Source: Candidatus Solibacter sp. (GTDB lineage Bacteria > Acidobacteriota > Terriglobia > Bryobacterales > Bryobacteraceae). Taken from it: 50,056 nt of DNA. Shown here one piece after another: positions 28,604 to 36,988 of this stretch. Both the position numbers and the translations under genes were made by a program. The stretch is taken from positions 1 to 50,056 of the forward strand of contig PNKE01000058.1 in the NCBI GenBank assembly GCA_013822245.1. The letters are read 5' to 3'. The notes under the pieces are model-generated. The model saw only the letters and a program-made list of their open reading frames with translations, was not told the DNA's origin and ran no database searches. Position 1 is the first letter of the stretch. Every line of letters begins with the position of its first letter.

Positions 28604-29086
28604 ATGACAAAACGATTTCTGATGACGCTCGCGGCCGCTCTGCTCGTAACCGGACTGGCCGCCGCACAAGGCAATGGTAGACGCGGCCCGATGGACTTGG
28701 GCGTTCAGGCAGCCGGACAACCGGGCCCGCATGGCGGCGGCGCGGCGCTCACCCCCGCGGAACGGATCGCCAGACGCGTGGAAGCGCTAACGAAAGTCCT
28801 CGATCTCACTCCTTCGCAAGTGACCGCCGTGACATCGATCCTCACCAAGGAAGCCGCCGACATGCAAGCCCTGCGGCCGCAGTTTGACGCGCCGCGGGAT
28901 CAGTTGCAGGCCGCCGTAAAAGCCAACAGTGCATCGGGCATCGATGCGGCCGCGGCTCAGATCGGAGCGCTTCACGGCAAACAGGTCGCCATCCAGGCCA
29001 AGGCCAGGGCCGAGTTCCTCGCTGTTTTGACGGCGGACCAGATTGCAAAGCTGGGTGCGATCCGCGAGCACCTTGGCAGACCCTAA
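28604..29086 (+). CDS. Periplasmic Spy/CpxP-like protein
   Basis: A 160-residue exported helical protein. The signal peptide is MTKRFLMTLAAALLVTGLAA. A Gly/Pro-rich linker is followed by two LTxxQ-like motifs typical of Spy/CpxP chaperones and metal-sensing adaptors: LDLTPSQVTAV in the middle and LTADQIAKLGAIREHL at the end. Between them are amphipathic helices (FDAPRDQLQAAVKANSASGI). It may act as a periplasmic chaperone or stress sensor. No linked sigma factor or two-component system is present. It converges on the DUF6807 gene with a 4-base overlap. Confidence 0.8.
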   Translation: MTKRFLMTLAAALLVTGLAAAQGNGRRGPMDLGVQAAGQPGPHGGGAALTPAERIARRVEALTKVLDLTPSQVTAVTSILTKEAADMQALRPQFDAPRDQLQAAVKANSASGIDAAAAQIGALHGKQVAIQAKARAEFLAVLTADQIAKLGAIREHLGRP

Positions 29087-29958
29087 GGCAGGTCGGTCAG
29101 AGTCACCCTGTAGCGCAGCGTGAGCGGCTTGCCTTTCTCCAGGGTGTAGCTGCTCACGCTTTCGGTGCGGCCTGGAAACGCCGCGCCGATGAATCCGTAG
29201 TGGCGCAGGCACCACTGCGGCGGCGAGTGGGGATTGCGCGGATCGGCTTCGAAGCGCACCGCTGCGCGCCTGCCGCCATAGACGGCTTCCATCTCCGCCC
29301 AGACATGTGCAACGAGGTCGGTGTCCTTCGGCACGTCGCCATCGCTGGACCGGATCACGGTCTGCTCGCGCGGCGCGAACCTGACGTTTAACCCGCCATA
29401 GCTCTTGCCCTTTTCGCGAGAGCCTTGGAGTTGGACCGGTCTGTCCAGCGCCTCAAAAACAAGTTCCAGGTCCAATGTTCGTGAAGCTTTTTCCGCCGGA
29501 TGCACCGCGATCCGAACCTTCTCGCTGACGATCGGCGTCCCGCCGGCCTCCCAGTGGTTCGACGCTTCGATCCTCGCAACGCCGCCTTGTACGATGGCCT
29601 CGGGCGCTGCGCCGGTGACCGCGCGGATGCCCGCCATCCGCATCCAGTTGTCGTAGACCTTGCCGCCCGCCTCGACAAAAGGCCAGGCCCAGAACAGGCC
29701 GCGGTGGTGGTAGTGGTCCTTGGGAAAATCATCCAGCGGACTCACGCCGCGCGGCGTGAGCAGCGGATAGACGTAGCAGCAGCGCGCGCGGTCGGCCGGC
29801 GCGTCAGGGTGCGACTCGATGCCGGCGTTGTAGGTCAATACGGGCTTGCCGTTCTCTGACAACTGGTATCGCTGGTTCTCGCCCACCTTCCACTCAAACT
29901 GCGCCGCGGCGAGCAGCGGCAGCGAGAGCAAGACACTAAGCGCTGATTGGATTCTCAT
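29083..29958 (-). CDS. Secreted DUF6807 (PmoA-like annotated) family protein
   Basis: A 291-residue exported protein. The start at 29958 gives the signal MRIQSALSVLLSLPLLAAAQ. The conserved core is PLLTPRGVSPLDDFPKDHYH followed by HRGLFWAWPFV. The HxHHRG block is typical of DUF6807, a family often called PmoA-like in databases although no methane oxidation is implied. A second block reads GFIGAAFPGRTES. In related genomes the family accompanies Gfo/Idh and sugar genes, so a carbohydrate role is inferred. It overlaps the enolase superfamily gene by 23 bases. Confidence 0.82.
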   Translation of the reverse strand: MRIQSALSVLLSLPLLAAAQFEWKVGENQRYQLSENGKPVLTYNAGIESHPDAPADRARCCYVYPLLTPRGVSPLDDFPKDHYHHRGLFWAWPFVEAGGKVYDNWMRMAGIRAVTGAAPEAIVQGGVARIEASNHWEAGGTPIVSEKVRIAVHPAEKASRTLDLELVFEALDRPVQLQGSREKGKSYGGLNVRFAPREQTVIRSSDGDVPKDTDLVAHVWAEMEAVYGGRRAAVRFEADPRNPHSPPQWCLRHYGFIGAAFPGRTESVSSYTLEKGKPLTLRYRVTLTDLP

Positions 29959-31096
29959 AGACCTTCCTCTCATCCACTTCAACGCCCAGTCCCGGGCCCG
30001 CCGGGACGCGCAACGCGCCGTCTTCCAGTTCAAACGGTTTCTTCAGGTACGATCCCGCGAGGAACTGCAGGCCGTTCAGCGCCGCCGGATATTTCAGGTT
30101 GTAGGCGCCATAGAGTTGCAGGGTCGCCGCCAGCGCCAGGTCGGGATCGGTCAGTCCGCTGCCCAGGAACATCAGGCCGTTGTCGAGCGCCATCTGAACC
30201 TGTTTGCGCGCATCCCACAGCCCGGCCGTGCGGGCCGGCTTCATGGCGATGCCGTCGAGCAGTTTCATCTTGATGAACTCTTCGAGTTCGACGCTCGATA
30301 CCAGCCCCTCGTCCATGATGACCGGCAGCGCGCCCTGCTTCTTCATCGCCGCGAAGCCGGTGAGGCGGTTCGCCGGCAGCGGCTGTTCTAGGACATCGAC
30401 ACCCGCGTCGCGCAGCTTCGGCGCAACGGCCAGAGCGGTCTCCAGGTCGTAGCCGCCATTGGCGTCGGCCCACAGGAAGCACTTCGCATCGTAGCGCCGC
30501 ACGGCCTTCGCCAGTTCAAGGTCGAACTTCGGATCCGGCGCGACTTTGATGTTGAAGTGCTTGTAGCCCAGCTTGCGGCCCTCTTCCATCAGCACCGGCA
30601 CGTCGTCGAGCTTCTGCGGGTTCAGGGTCCAGGAGAGCGTCACCCGCTCCATCGGCTTGAGGCCCCACATCTCGGGCACGGACTTCCTGGCCAGACGTCC
30701 CGCCAGATCGTGGAGAGCCAGGTCGATACCCGCCTTGCTTATTGGCATGCCTGTTGAAAACGACGGCCGGATGGCGTTGTTCATCGCCGTATGCGCAGCG
30801 GCGAGGTCGGTCGGATTCAGGCCCTTCACGGCGGGGATGAGATAGTGCTTCAGCGTCGCCTCGCAGGCCTCGACGCTCTCATAGCTCCAGGTCTCCACCG
30901 GCACGGCCTGGCCCCAGCCCGCGGTGCCGTCCTCGGCGGTGACCTTGATGATCACCGAAGCCCGCTGGCTGTTCTTGAAGAACTTGAAGTAGGCCTTCGT
31001 GCGATAGGGCCGAACCCAGTATTCGACCTTCGTGATTGCCGGCGCTTTCGGGATCACAGGGATCATCGCCGAGGCCAGAAACTCTCTTCTTCGCAT
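29936..31096 (-). CDS. Mandelate racemase/muconate lactonizing (enolase superfamily) enzyme with Tat-like signal
   Basis: A 386-residue member of the enolase superfamily, probably a sugar-acid dehydratase or epimerase. The N-terminus MRRREFLASAMIPVIPKAPA resembles a Tat signal. The capping domain spans about 30-145 and the barrel about 150-370. Metal ligands are expected at D211 (LWADANGGYD), E237 (VLEQPLPA) and D262 or E263 (IMDEGLVS), with a further Lys at K286 (MKPARTAG). At the position of the usual KxK acid/base pair the protein reads N182-I-K184, so the first Lys is replaced by Asn. It starts 3 bases after the upstream oxidoreductase stop. Confidence 0.87.
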   Translation of the reverse strand: MRRREFLASAMIPVIPKAPAITKVEYWVRPYRTKAYFKFFKNSQRASVIIKVTAEDGTAGWGQAVPVETWSYESVEACEATLKHYLIPAVKGLNPTDLAAAHTAMNNAIRPSFSTGMPISKAGIDLALHDLAGRLARKSVPEMWGLKPMERVTLSWTLNPQKLDDVPVLMEEGRKLGYKHFNIKVAPDPKFDLELAKAVRRYDAKCFLWADANGGYDLETALAVAPKLRDAGVDVLEQPLPANRLTGFAAMKKQGALPVIMDEGLVSSVELEEFIKMKLLDGIAMKPARTAGLWDARKQVQMALDNGLMFLGSGLTDPDLALAATLQLYGAYNLKYPAALNGLQFLAGSYLKKPFELEDGALRVPAGPGLGVEVDERKVYENPISA

Positions 31097-31098
31097 GG

Positions 31099-32277
31099 TT
31101 AGACAATCTCCAATCGGCCTGTGTCGAACGTCACCTTGCGGCCCAGCCTCAGCGCTTCGGACGACATGATGCCCGCAACAGCATGGGAGAAACCGCATTG
31201 AATGTCGGCCCGCGGCGTTTTCCGGGACCGCACGCAGTCGAGGAAATTCGCCAGGTGTGAATTCAATTCTACAGGCTGGAGCTTGATCTCGCCTTCCAGC
31301 CGCCGCGGGTCTTTCGAGCCGTCGGGCGACAGCGTCAGCTTCTCGCCGTCGAACAACCCGCGCGTGCCGAACCACAAATGCCTCGACCCCGCCGAGTTCG
31401 TCATCGACATCGCGAAATGCACCATGCAGCCCTTCGGATACTCCACCAGCGTGTGATAGACATCCGACGTCACCCGCCCGTCGTTCCACATATACACGCC
31501 GCCGTGCGACACCGCCGACGACGGATACGGATCGTCCAGAAACCAGTACGCAAGATCGATGAAATGCGACAGCCACAGGCCGGCGATGCCGTTGGTCAGC
31601 GGCGGGAACAGTTGCCACTCGCGCAGCTTGCGGGCGTCGAACTTGCCCAGATCGCGGCCGAACGAAAACGCCTCCCAATCCACGTCCTCGGCCCGCACCA
31701 TATGGAAATCGCGCCGCCAGCGCGGCTCCTGGAAGTGATACTGAATGTCGGCGCGCGTCACCTTGCCGATCATGCCCGCACGAATGGCGTTCGCCGCGGC
31801 GGCGAGTCCGCCATCGGAACGCCGCTGCGTGCCGATCTGGACAATCCGGTTCGAACGCTTCACGGCGACAAACGCATCGCGCGCCTCGCTGAGAATCGTC
31901 CCCATCGGCTTCTCGCAATAGACGTCCTTGCCCGCCGCCACGGCGTCGATCAGCATTCGCGAATGCGTATGATCCGGCGCGGTGAGGATGACCGCGTCCA
32001 CGTCCTTGTCCGCCAGCAGTTCCTGATACCGCGACGACTGCTTCGGCTCGGCGCCCCACGCCTGTTTCACCTGTCCGGCGAACTTCTCGCGCGCCACCTT
32101 CCATACGTCGCAGACATGCGTGATGCGGGCGTTCAGGTTTGACGCGCTGAGCTCCTTGTAGTGGTCGTTCGCGCGTCCTCCGGCTCCGATGATGCCGATA
32201 CGGATGCGGTCCGAAAGCGGCTGCGCGGCCCCCAGCACGGGCACGGCGGCGAGTATGGCGCGGCGGGATATCTGCAT
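31099..32277 (-). CDS. Exported Gfo/Idh/MocA-family oxidoreductase (Tat signal)
   Basis: A 392-residue NAD(P)-dependent oxidoreductase. From 32277 it begins MQISRRAILAAVPVLGAAQP, a Tat-like signal; upstream in-frame starts at 32295 and 32322 would add a few residues. The Rossmann motif is IGIIGAGGRANDHY. DVYCEKPMGTILSEARDAFV carries the catalytic Lys. LWLSHFIDLAYWFL holds the active-site His. The last part includes FLDCVRSRKTPRADIQCGFS, a segment shared by many exported acidobacterial and planctomycete relatives. It is the first gene of a three-gene set with the enolase-type enzyme and DUF6807. Confidence 0.88.
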   Translation of the reverse strand: MQISRRAILAAVPVLGAAQPLSDRIRIGIIGAGGRANDHYKELSASNLNARITHVCDVWKVAREKFAGQVKQAWGAEPKQSSRYQELLADKDVDAVILTAPDHTHSRMLIDAVAAGKDVYCEKPMGTILSEARDAFVAVKRSNRIVQIGTQRRSDGGLAAAANAIRAGMIGKVTRADIQYHFQEPRWRRDFHMVRAEDVDWEAFSFGRDLGKFDARKLREWQLFPPLTNGIAGLWLSHFIDLAYWFLDDPYPSSAVSHGGVYMWNDGRVTSDVYHTLVEYPKGCMVHFAMSMTNSAGSRHLWFGTRGLFDGEKLTLSPDGSKDPRRLEGEIKLQPVELNSHLANFLDCVRSRKTPRADIQCGFSHAVAGIMSSEALRLGRKVTFDTGRLEIV

Positions 32278-32320
32278 GGCGATTGATGCCATCATACCTC
32301 CGGCGCTCGTGTCCGCGGCC

Positions 32321-32356
32321 AAATGAAACGGGCGGCCCCGCGGTGGAGCCGCCCGC
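32321..32356 (-). terminator. Terminator after xylulokinase
   Basis: CGGGCGGC (32329-32336) and GCCGCCCG (32348-32355) pair in an 8-bp stem with an 11-base loop. Read on the minus strand it is followed by GTTTCATTT, a weak T-rich tail. It lies between the xylB stop and the oxidoreductase start, so the two sets are probably separate transcripts. Confidence 0.6.
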
Positions 32357-32375
32357 GTTGAGTTCGTATGGCCGT

Positions 32376-33872
32376 TTACGCCAGTTGGTGGATGAGGCCG
32401 TAGATCGGCTTCAGCGCCGGATACAGGACGCTGAACACTTCATATCCGCGGCTGTAGGCGGCCGATTCGTGCACCGTCGGGATCATGCAGTCGGCTTCGC
32501 GGATCACTGCGTCGCAGGTCTCTTCGACCGACTTATACAGCCCCGATCCCGTCATCGCCAGCAGCGCCGCGCCATAGGCCGAGCCTTCCTTGTTCTCCAG
32601 CGTCGAAATGCCGATGCCGAAGATATCGGCCAGCATCTGGCGCCAGAAAACGGAATTCGCGCCGCCGCCCGAAGCCCTGACGTTCTTCACCTCAACGCTC
32701 ATCTGCTCGATGATGCCAAGGCAATCCTTCAGCGAATAGCTGACGCCTTCGATCACCGCGCGCAGCAGGTCGGCGCGCGTGTGCTTGGCGGTCAACCCGA
32801 TCCATCCGCCGCGGGCGATGGCGTCCAGGTGCGGCGTGCGCTCGCCCATCAGGTAAGGCAGCCAGTAGATGCCATGCGATAGCACCGGCGACGTGGCCGC
32901 TTCGGCGGTCATCTGGTCGTAGGTCGCGCCCGGCATCAGTTGGTTACGGACCCACTGCAAACTCAAGCCCGCGCCCTGCGTCACGCCCATCACGTGCCAC
33001 TTGCCCTTCACCGCGTGGCAGAACGTATGGACGCGGCCCGTCGGGTCATATTGCGGACGGTCGAGATAGGCGAACACGACGCCCGAGGTCCCGATCGTGC
33101 AGGAGACCGGCCCCGGCCTCACGATGCCGTTGCCGATGCCGCTCGCCGCCTGATCGCCGCCGCCGCCCACGACCGGCGTGCCTTCCTTGAGACCCGTCGC
33201 CTTGGCCGCGGCCTTGGTGACCGTGCCGGTAATTTCCACCGATTCCTTCAGGTCCGGCAGCAGGCTCGCGTCCAGTTTCAGCCGCTCGACCATTTCGCGC
33301 GACCAGCGCCGGGTGACGACATCCAGCAGGCCCGTGCCCGAAGCGTCGCTCACCTCCGTGCAGTGCCCGCCGGTCAGCTTCAGCCGGACGTAATCTTTCG
33401 GCAGCAGGAACTTTGCCGCCTTCTCGAAGTTTTGCGGTTCGTTGTCGCGCACCCAAAGGAGTTTGGGCAGCGTGAAGCCGGTCAGCATCGGGTTGGCCGT
33501 ATGGGCGACGACGTTGGCCTTGCCGACGGTCTGGTTGATGAAATCCACCTGCGGCTGGCTGCGCTGGTCGCACCAGATCAGCGAAGGCCGGATGACGTTG
33601 TCGTCTTTGTCCAGCAGCACCAGTCCGTGCATCTGGCCTGAAAGTCCGATGGCTTTGACGTCGTCGCCCTTCGCTCCGGCTTGCTTCAGGACGCCCTTGA
33701 TGGCCTCCTGCGCGGCGTCCCACCAGTTCTCGGGCCGCTGCTCGGCCCACATCGGCTTATCCATCCTCATGTCTTCATGCGCGGCGGTGAAGGCGGCTTT
33801 GACCGTACCCTGTTCATCCACCAGAAGCGCCCGGCTGCCGCCGGTTCCAATGTCGATTCCAAGCCAGTACAT
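32376..33872 (-). CDS. xylB: Xylulokinase
   Basis: Phosphorylates D-xylulose to xylulose 5-phosphate, feeding the pentose phosphate pathway. The 498 residues match FGGY xylulokinases. The start at 33872 gives MYWLGIDIGTGGSRALLVDE with the phosphate-1 loop. Substrate-binding blocks are AIGLSGQMHGLVLLD (with the MHG motif of xylulokinase) and DASGTGLLDV. The catalytic base is D240 in GGGGDQAASGIGNG. The ATP-binding region includes RASGGGANSVFWRQMLADIF. No xylA is present here. It begins 22 bases after the ROK kinase stop, suggesting an operon. Confidence 0.93.
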   Translation of the reverse strand: MYWLGIDIGTGGSRALLVDEQGTVKAAFTAAHEDMRMDKPMWAEQRPENWWDAAQEAIKGVLKQAGAKGDDVKAIGLSGQMHGLVLLDKDDNVIRPSLIWCDQRSQPQVDFINQTVGKANVVAHTANPMLTGFTLPKLLWVRDNEPQNFEKAAKFLLPKDYVRLKLTGGHCTEVSDASGTGLLDVVTRRWSREMVERLKLDASLLPDLKESVEITGTVTKAAAKATGLKEGTPVVGGGGDQAASGIGNGIVRPGPVSCTIGTSGVVFAYLDRPQYDPTGRVHTFCHAVKGKWHVMGVTQGAGLSLQWVRNQLMPGATYDQMTAEAATSPVLSHGIYWLPYLMGERTPHLDAIARGGWIGLTAKHTRADLLRAVIEGVSYSLKDCLGIIEQMSVEVKNVRASGGGANSVFWRQMLADIFGIGISTLENKEGSAYGAALLAMTGSGLYKSVEETCDAVIREADCMIPTVHESAAYSRGYEVFSVLYPALKPIYGLIHQLA

Positions 33873-33894
33873 AACGTATGAAGCCTCTTTTCGA

Positions 33895-34842
33895 TTATCC
33901 GACAACCCGCCGCTGCAATGCCTCAAGCCCCAGACAGGCCGCGCCAAACAGTCCCGCATCGCCGCCCAGCGTCGCCTTCTCGATTCTGGTGTTCGTGTTG
34001 CGGAACGTGAAACTGCGCCGCCCGGCCTCGGCCTTCATCGCCGGAGCGAACAGGTCCCATGCCGGCAGCGGCCCGCCGCTCAACAGATACAGCGGGAAGT
34101 TGAAGATGTTCACCAGGTTGCTGATGGCGATGCCCAGCGCCTCGCCCATCGATTCGAAGATGCGCCGCGCCCGTTTCGCGCTCTCGCCCTCGCCGAGAGC
34201 GATCTCGTAGACATCGGCAGCCGTCAGGCTGTCACCCAGTTGCATCAGCCGCGCCATGGCTGCGATGGCAGTGGCCGAGGCGTGCTTTTCCAGGCACCCG
34301 CGGCTGCCGCAGCCGCAGGGATTGCCGTCGGGGTAGACCGTCGTGTGGCCGATCTCGCCAGCCATGCCCACCTCGCCGTGCAGGATCCGGCCGTCGACGA
34401 TGATGCCGCCGCCGATGCCCGTGCCCAGCGTCAGCAACACCAGCGAATCCACGTCCCGCCCGGCGCCGATCCATTTCTCGCCCAGCGCCGCCGCGTTGGC
34501 ATCGTTTTCCAGCATCACCGGCGCGCCCAGGATGCGGCTGATCTCGTCGCGCACCGGGTAGCCTTCAAACTGCGGCAGGTTGTTCGACCCGACAATCAGC
34601 CCCTTCTTCATCTCGATGAATCCGGGCACCACCACGCCCACTCCGGCCAGTCCGGCATCGCCGTGCGTCACGCGCAGATTCCGGATCGATTCGACGATAT
34701 CCATCACCACCGCATCGCGGCCCGCATGGAGGTTCGTCGTGCCCGAAAGCCGGCTCAACACAGCCCCGCCGGGCGCAATTGCGGCGGCCCTCAGGTTGGT
34801 CCCGCCCAGATCGACTCCAATCGAATAACGCGCCTCCGGCAT
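33895..34842 (-). CDS. ROK-family sugar kinase (glucokinase-like)
   Basis: A 315-residue cytoplasmic sugar kinase. The start at 34842 gives MPEARYSIGVDLGGTNLRAA with the phosphate loop. The catalytic Asp is expected in LENDANAAALGE. LLTLGTGIGGGIIVDGRI, EIGHTTVYPDG and the zinc-binding CxCGxxGCxE motif (NPCGCGSRGCLEKHAS) define the ROK family. There is no DNA-binding N-terminus, so it is a kinase rather than a repressor. Glucose is the most common substrate, but others are possible. It lies upstream of xylB and may supply a second phosphorylation step in the same pathway. Confidence 0.9.
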   Translation of the reverse strand: MPEARYSIGVDLGGTNLRAAAIAPGGAVLSRLSGTTNLHAGRDAVVMDIVESIRNLRVTHGDAGLAGVGVVVPGFIEMKKGLIVGSNNLPQFEGYPVRDEISRILGAPVMLENDANAAALGEKWIGAGRDVDSLVLLTLGTGIGGGIIVDGRILHGEVGMAGEIGHTTVYPDGNPCGCGSRGCLEKHASATAIAAMARLMQLGDSLTAADVYEIALGEGESAKRARRIFESMGEALGIAISNLVNIFNFPLYLLSGGPLPAWDLFAPAMKAEAGRRSFTFRNTNTRIEKATLGGDAGLFGAACLGLEALQRRVVG

Positions 34843-34900
34843 GAAGCCGCATGATAGCAAACTGAAGAGTCAGTTTTGGTATCTTGCGTCCGAAATAGAG

Positions 34901-35905
34901 CTACTGGAAGGAGACCGCCGCGTCGGCCACGGATTCGCCCGTCCTGGGCCGCCACTCGCGCCGCGCCCGGTCCCGGACCGGAATGCGCTGCTCGAAGACC
35001 CGCCGTATCCAATCTTCCAGTGCCGCCGTGCTGGCCGGGTCTCCCGGTTTGACCACCCACAGCTTCCTTGCCCGCGCCTCGGCCTGGGCCGTGAGTCCGT
35101 CGATCCTCAATTCGCCGAAACGATAGAGCGGACCCCTTTCGACGTGGATGGTCACCTTCAACTCGCCGCCGTCCACCGTCTGCGTCGACCGCGCCGCCGC
35201 GTTCAGATAGCCGTCGTTGCGCGCGGCCGCCAGCACCCGCCCCAGCGCCTGGTTCAGCCTCCCTGATTCCGCCGGCGCGCCCTTGACGAATCCCGCCCGC
35301 TCGCCCCACTTCGGATCGCCGCCCGTCATGCCCACCGCGCCCAGCACTGCCACCGGACCTGCGTCGATCTCGACCACCAAAGCGCCTTTGTCGCCCTGCG
35401 CGAACCTCACCACAGGCGTCCAATGGCCCGATTCAGCCAGCGCCGCCTTGACCAGCGGTTCTCCAACCTCTTCGACGGCATCCTGCTTGTACTCCCGCCC
35501 CACCATCGCCCCCTCGAGCGCCAAACGAACTCTTGCCTCGCGTTCCGCCGCCACGCCGCGCAACTCCACCCGTTCGATCTTCGGCCCCGGCAACGGCGCC
35601 TCGTCCGGCGTATCAACCGCCGCTTCGACTACCGTGAATGTGACTTCCACCCCGTCTTCGCCCGGCTGTGTCCGCCAGGTGACGCGCTCGAATTGGCCTG
35701 TCGCCATCATCCGTTCGACCGCCGACTGCAGGACGGCCTTGTCCACCGCCTGGCCCGGTTTCAGTCCTGACAGTTCAATGACGCGTTCCGCCGCCAGGCG
35801 CTGCGCACCGCGCACTTCGACCGTCGAGATGGCGGCCTGCCATCCGGCGGCCAGACCGGCGCCCGCAACCATCAGCGTTGCAACCAAACGAACTCGGCGG
35901 CTCAC
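34901..35905 (-). CDS. Exported protein with POTRA-like domains, no beta barrel
   Basis: About 334 residues from the GTG at 35905; a GTG at 35941 is also possible. A signal or anchor is visible (VRLVATLMVAGAGLAAGWQA). Two or three POTRA-like units follow, as in BamA and TamA: VEVRGAQRLAAERVIELSGL, then GQFERVTWRTQPGEDGVEVT; a later one reads YRFGELRIDGLTAQAEARAR and PGDPASTAALEDWIRRVF. BamA-type proteins have a C-terminal barrel after these units; this protein ends instead. It could be a periplasmic scaffold or adaptor. It sits 4-40 bases after korB and 58 bases before the ROK kinase, on the same strand. The family is inferred. Confidence 0.7.
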   Translation of the reverse strand: MSRRVRLVATLMVAGAGLAAGWQAAISTVEVRGAQRLAAERVIELSGLKPGQAVDKAVLQSAVERMMATGQFERVTWRTQPGEDGVEVTFTVVEAAVDTPDEAPLPGPKIERVELRGVAAEREARVRLALEGAMVGREYKQDAVEEVGEPLVKAALAESGHWTPVVRFAQGDKGALVVEIDAGPVAVLGAVGMTGGDPKWGERAGFVKGAPAESGRLNQALGRVLAAARNDGYLNAAARSTQTVDGGELKVTIHVERGPLYRFGELRIDGLTAQAEARARKLWVVKPGDPASTAALEDWIRRVFEQRIPVRDRARREWRPRTGESVADAAVSFQ

Positions 35906-35947
35906 GCATTCATGATGCGACAAACGTGCCCGCGGCGGCACGGGCCG

Positions 35948-36988
35948 TCAGCGGTACTCTTCGTTGATCCGTTCGAGCGCTTCGCGGCTCGGCCGGGTCA
36001 CCGATTCCGGCAGAGTCGCCAGCGGGCGGTCCACCATATTCAGCGTCCGCGTGAAACTGGGCCGCGAACGGTCCAGGTAGAGCAATCCGGTCAGCACCTC
36101 GTCGCCGTCCGATGCCTGATGAAGCCGCGTTACGGCGTTCAGACGGCTCGACGGGTCATAGTCGTGCTCCAGCTTGTGCAGCAGAATGCGCGACCCGTCA
36201 TGCAGCGAAACCTCGCGCGTGGCGCCTTCCTCGATCTCCACCTCGATGTCGTTGAAGAACGGGATGAAGTCGATCTCATGCAACGGCTCCTCGTGGTCCT
36301 TCATATAAGAATAGGATTTCGTCGAGCCTTCGTGGTCGTTGAACGCCACGCACGGGCTGATGACGTCCACCACCGCCAGCCCGTCGTGCGACAGCGCCGC
36401 CCTGAGCAGGGCCGCGAGCTGTTTCTTGTCACCGGAAAACGACCGCGCCACGAACGTCGCGCCATACTCGATCGCCGCCAGACAGCAGTCGATGGGCGTG
36501 AAGGCATTCACCGCGCCGCCCTTGGACTTCGCCCCCAGATCGGATGTCGCCGAAAACTGGCCTTTCGTGAGTCCATAGACGCCATTGTTTTCAATCAGGT
36601 ACAGCATCGCCGGATTGCGCCGCAGCGTGTGCATGTACTGGCCCAGACCGATCGACGCCGTATCACCGTCGCCGCTGATCAGCACGCAGCGCAGTTCATG
36701 GTTGGCCAGCAGCGCGCCCGTGGCCACCGCCGGCGCCCTGCCGTGAACCGAATTGAACCCGTGCGACTGGCCCAGGAAATAGGCCGGCGTCTTCGACGAA
36801 CAGCCGATGCCGCTGATCTTGGCTACCCGCCACGGTTCGACGCCCAGCTCCCAGCAGGCTTCCACCAGCCGTTCGGTCACCGCGTTATGGCCGCATCCGG
36901 CGCAGAGCGTCGTCTTACCGCCGCGGTAGGGCAGGATGTCGAAACCCAGCCGGTTGGTCTTCTTCGCGGGCGCGGTTGGCGTACTCAT
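35948..36988 (-). CDS. korB: 2-oxoacid:ferredoxin oxidoreductase, beta subunit
   Basis: The thiamine-diphosphate subunit of a 2-oxoglutarate-type ferredoxin oxidoreductase, which makes succinyl-CoA, CO2 and reduced ferredoxin. The 346 residues begin with an iron-sulfur and TPP region, TLCAGCGHNAVTERL (C29, C32), then GIGCSSKTPAYF and the Mg-TPP motif SGDGDTASIGLGQYMHTLRR. A further Cys lies in VISPCVAFND, completing a four-Cys set for a 4Fe-4S cluster. The start overlaps the korA stop by 4 bases. The 2-oxoglutarate preference is inferred from the two-subunit form. Confidence 0.91.
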   Translation of the reverse strand: MSTPTAPAKKTNRLGFDILPYRGGKTTLCAGCGHNAVTERLVEACWELGVEPWRVAKISGIGCSSKTPAYFLGQSHGFNSVHGRAPAVATGALLANHELRCVLISGDGDTASIGLGQYMHTLRRNPAMLYLIENNGVYGLTKGQFSATSDLGAKSKGGAVNAFTPIDCCLAAIEYGATFVARSFSGDKKQLAALLRAALSHDGLAVVDVISPCVAFNDHEGSTKSYSYMKDHEEPLHEIDFIPFFNDIEVEIEEGATREVSLHDGSRILLHKLEHDYDPSSRLNAVTRLHQASDGDEVLTGLLYLDRSRPSFTRTLNMVDRPLATLPESVTRPSREALERINEEYR

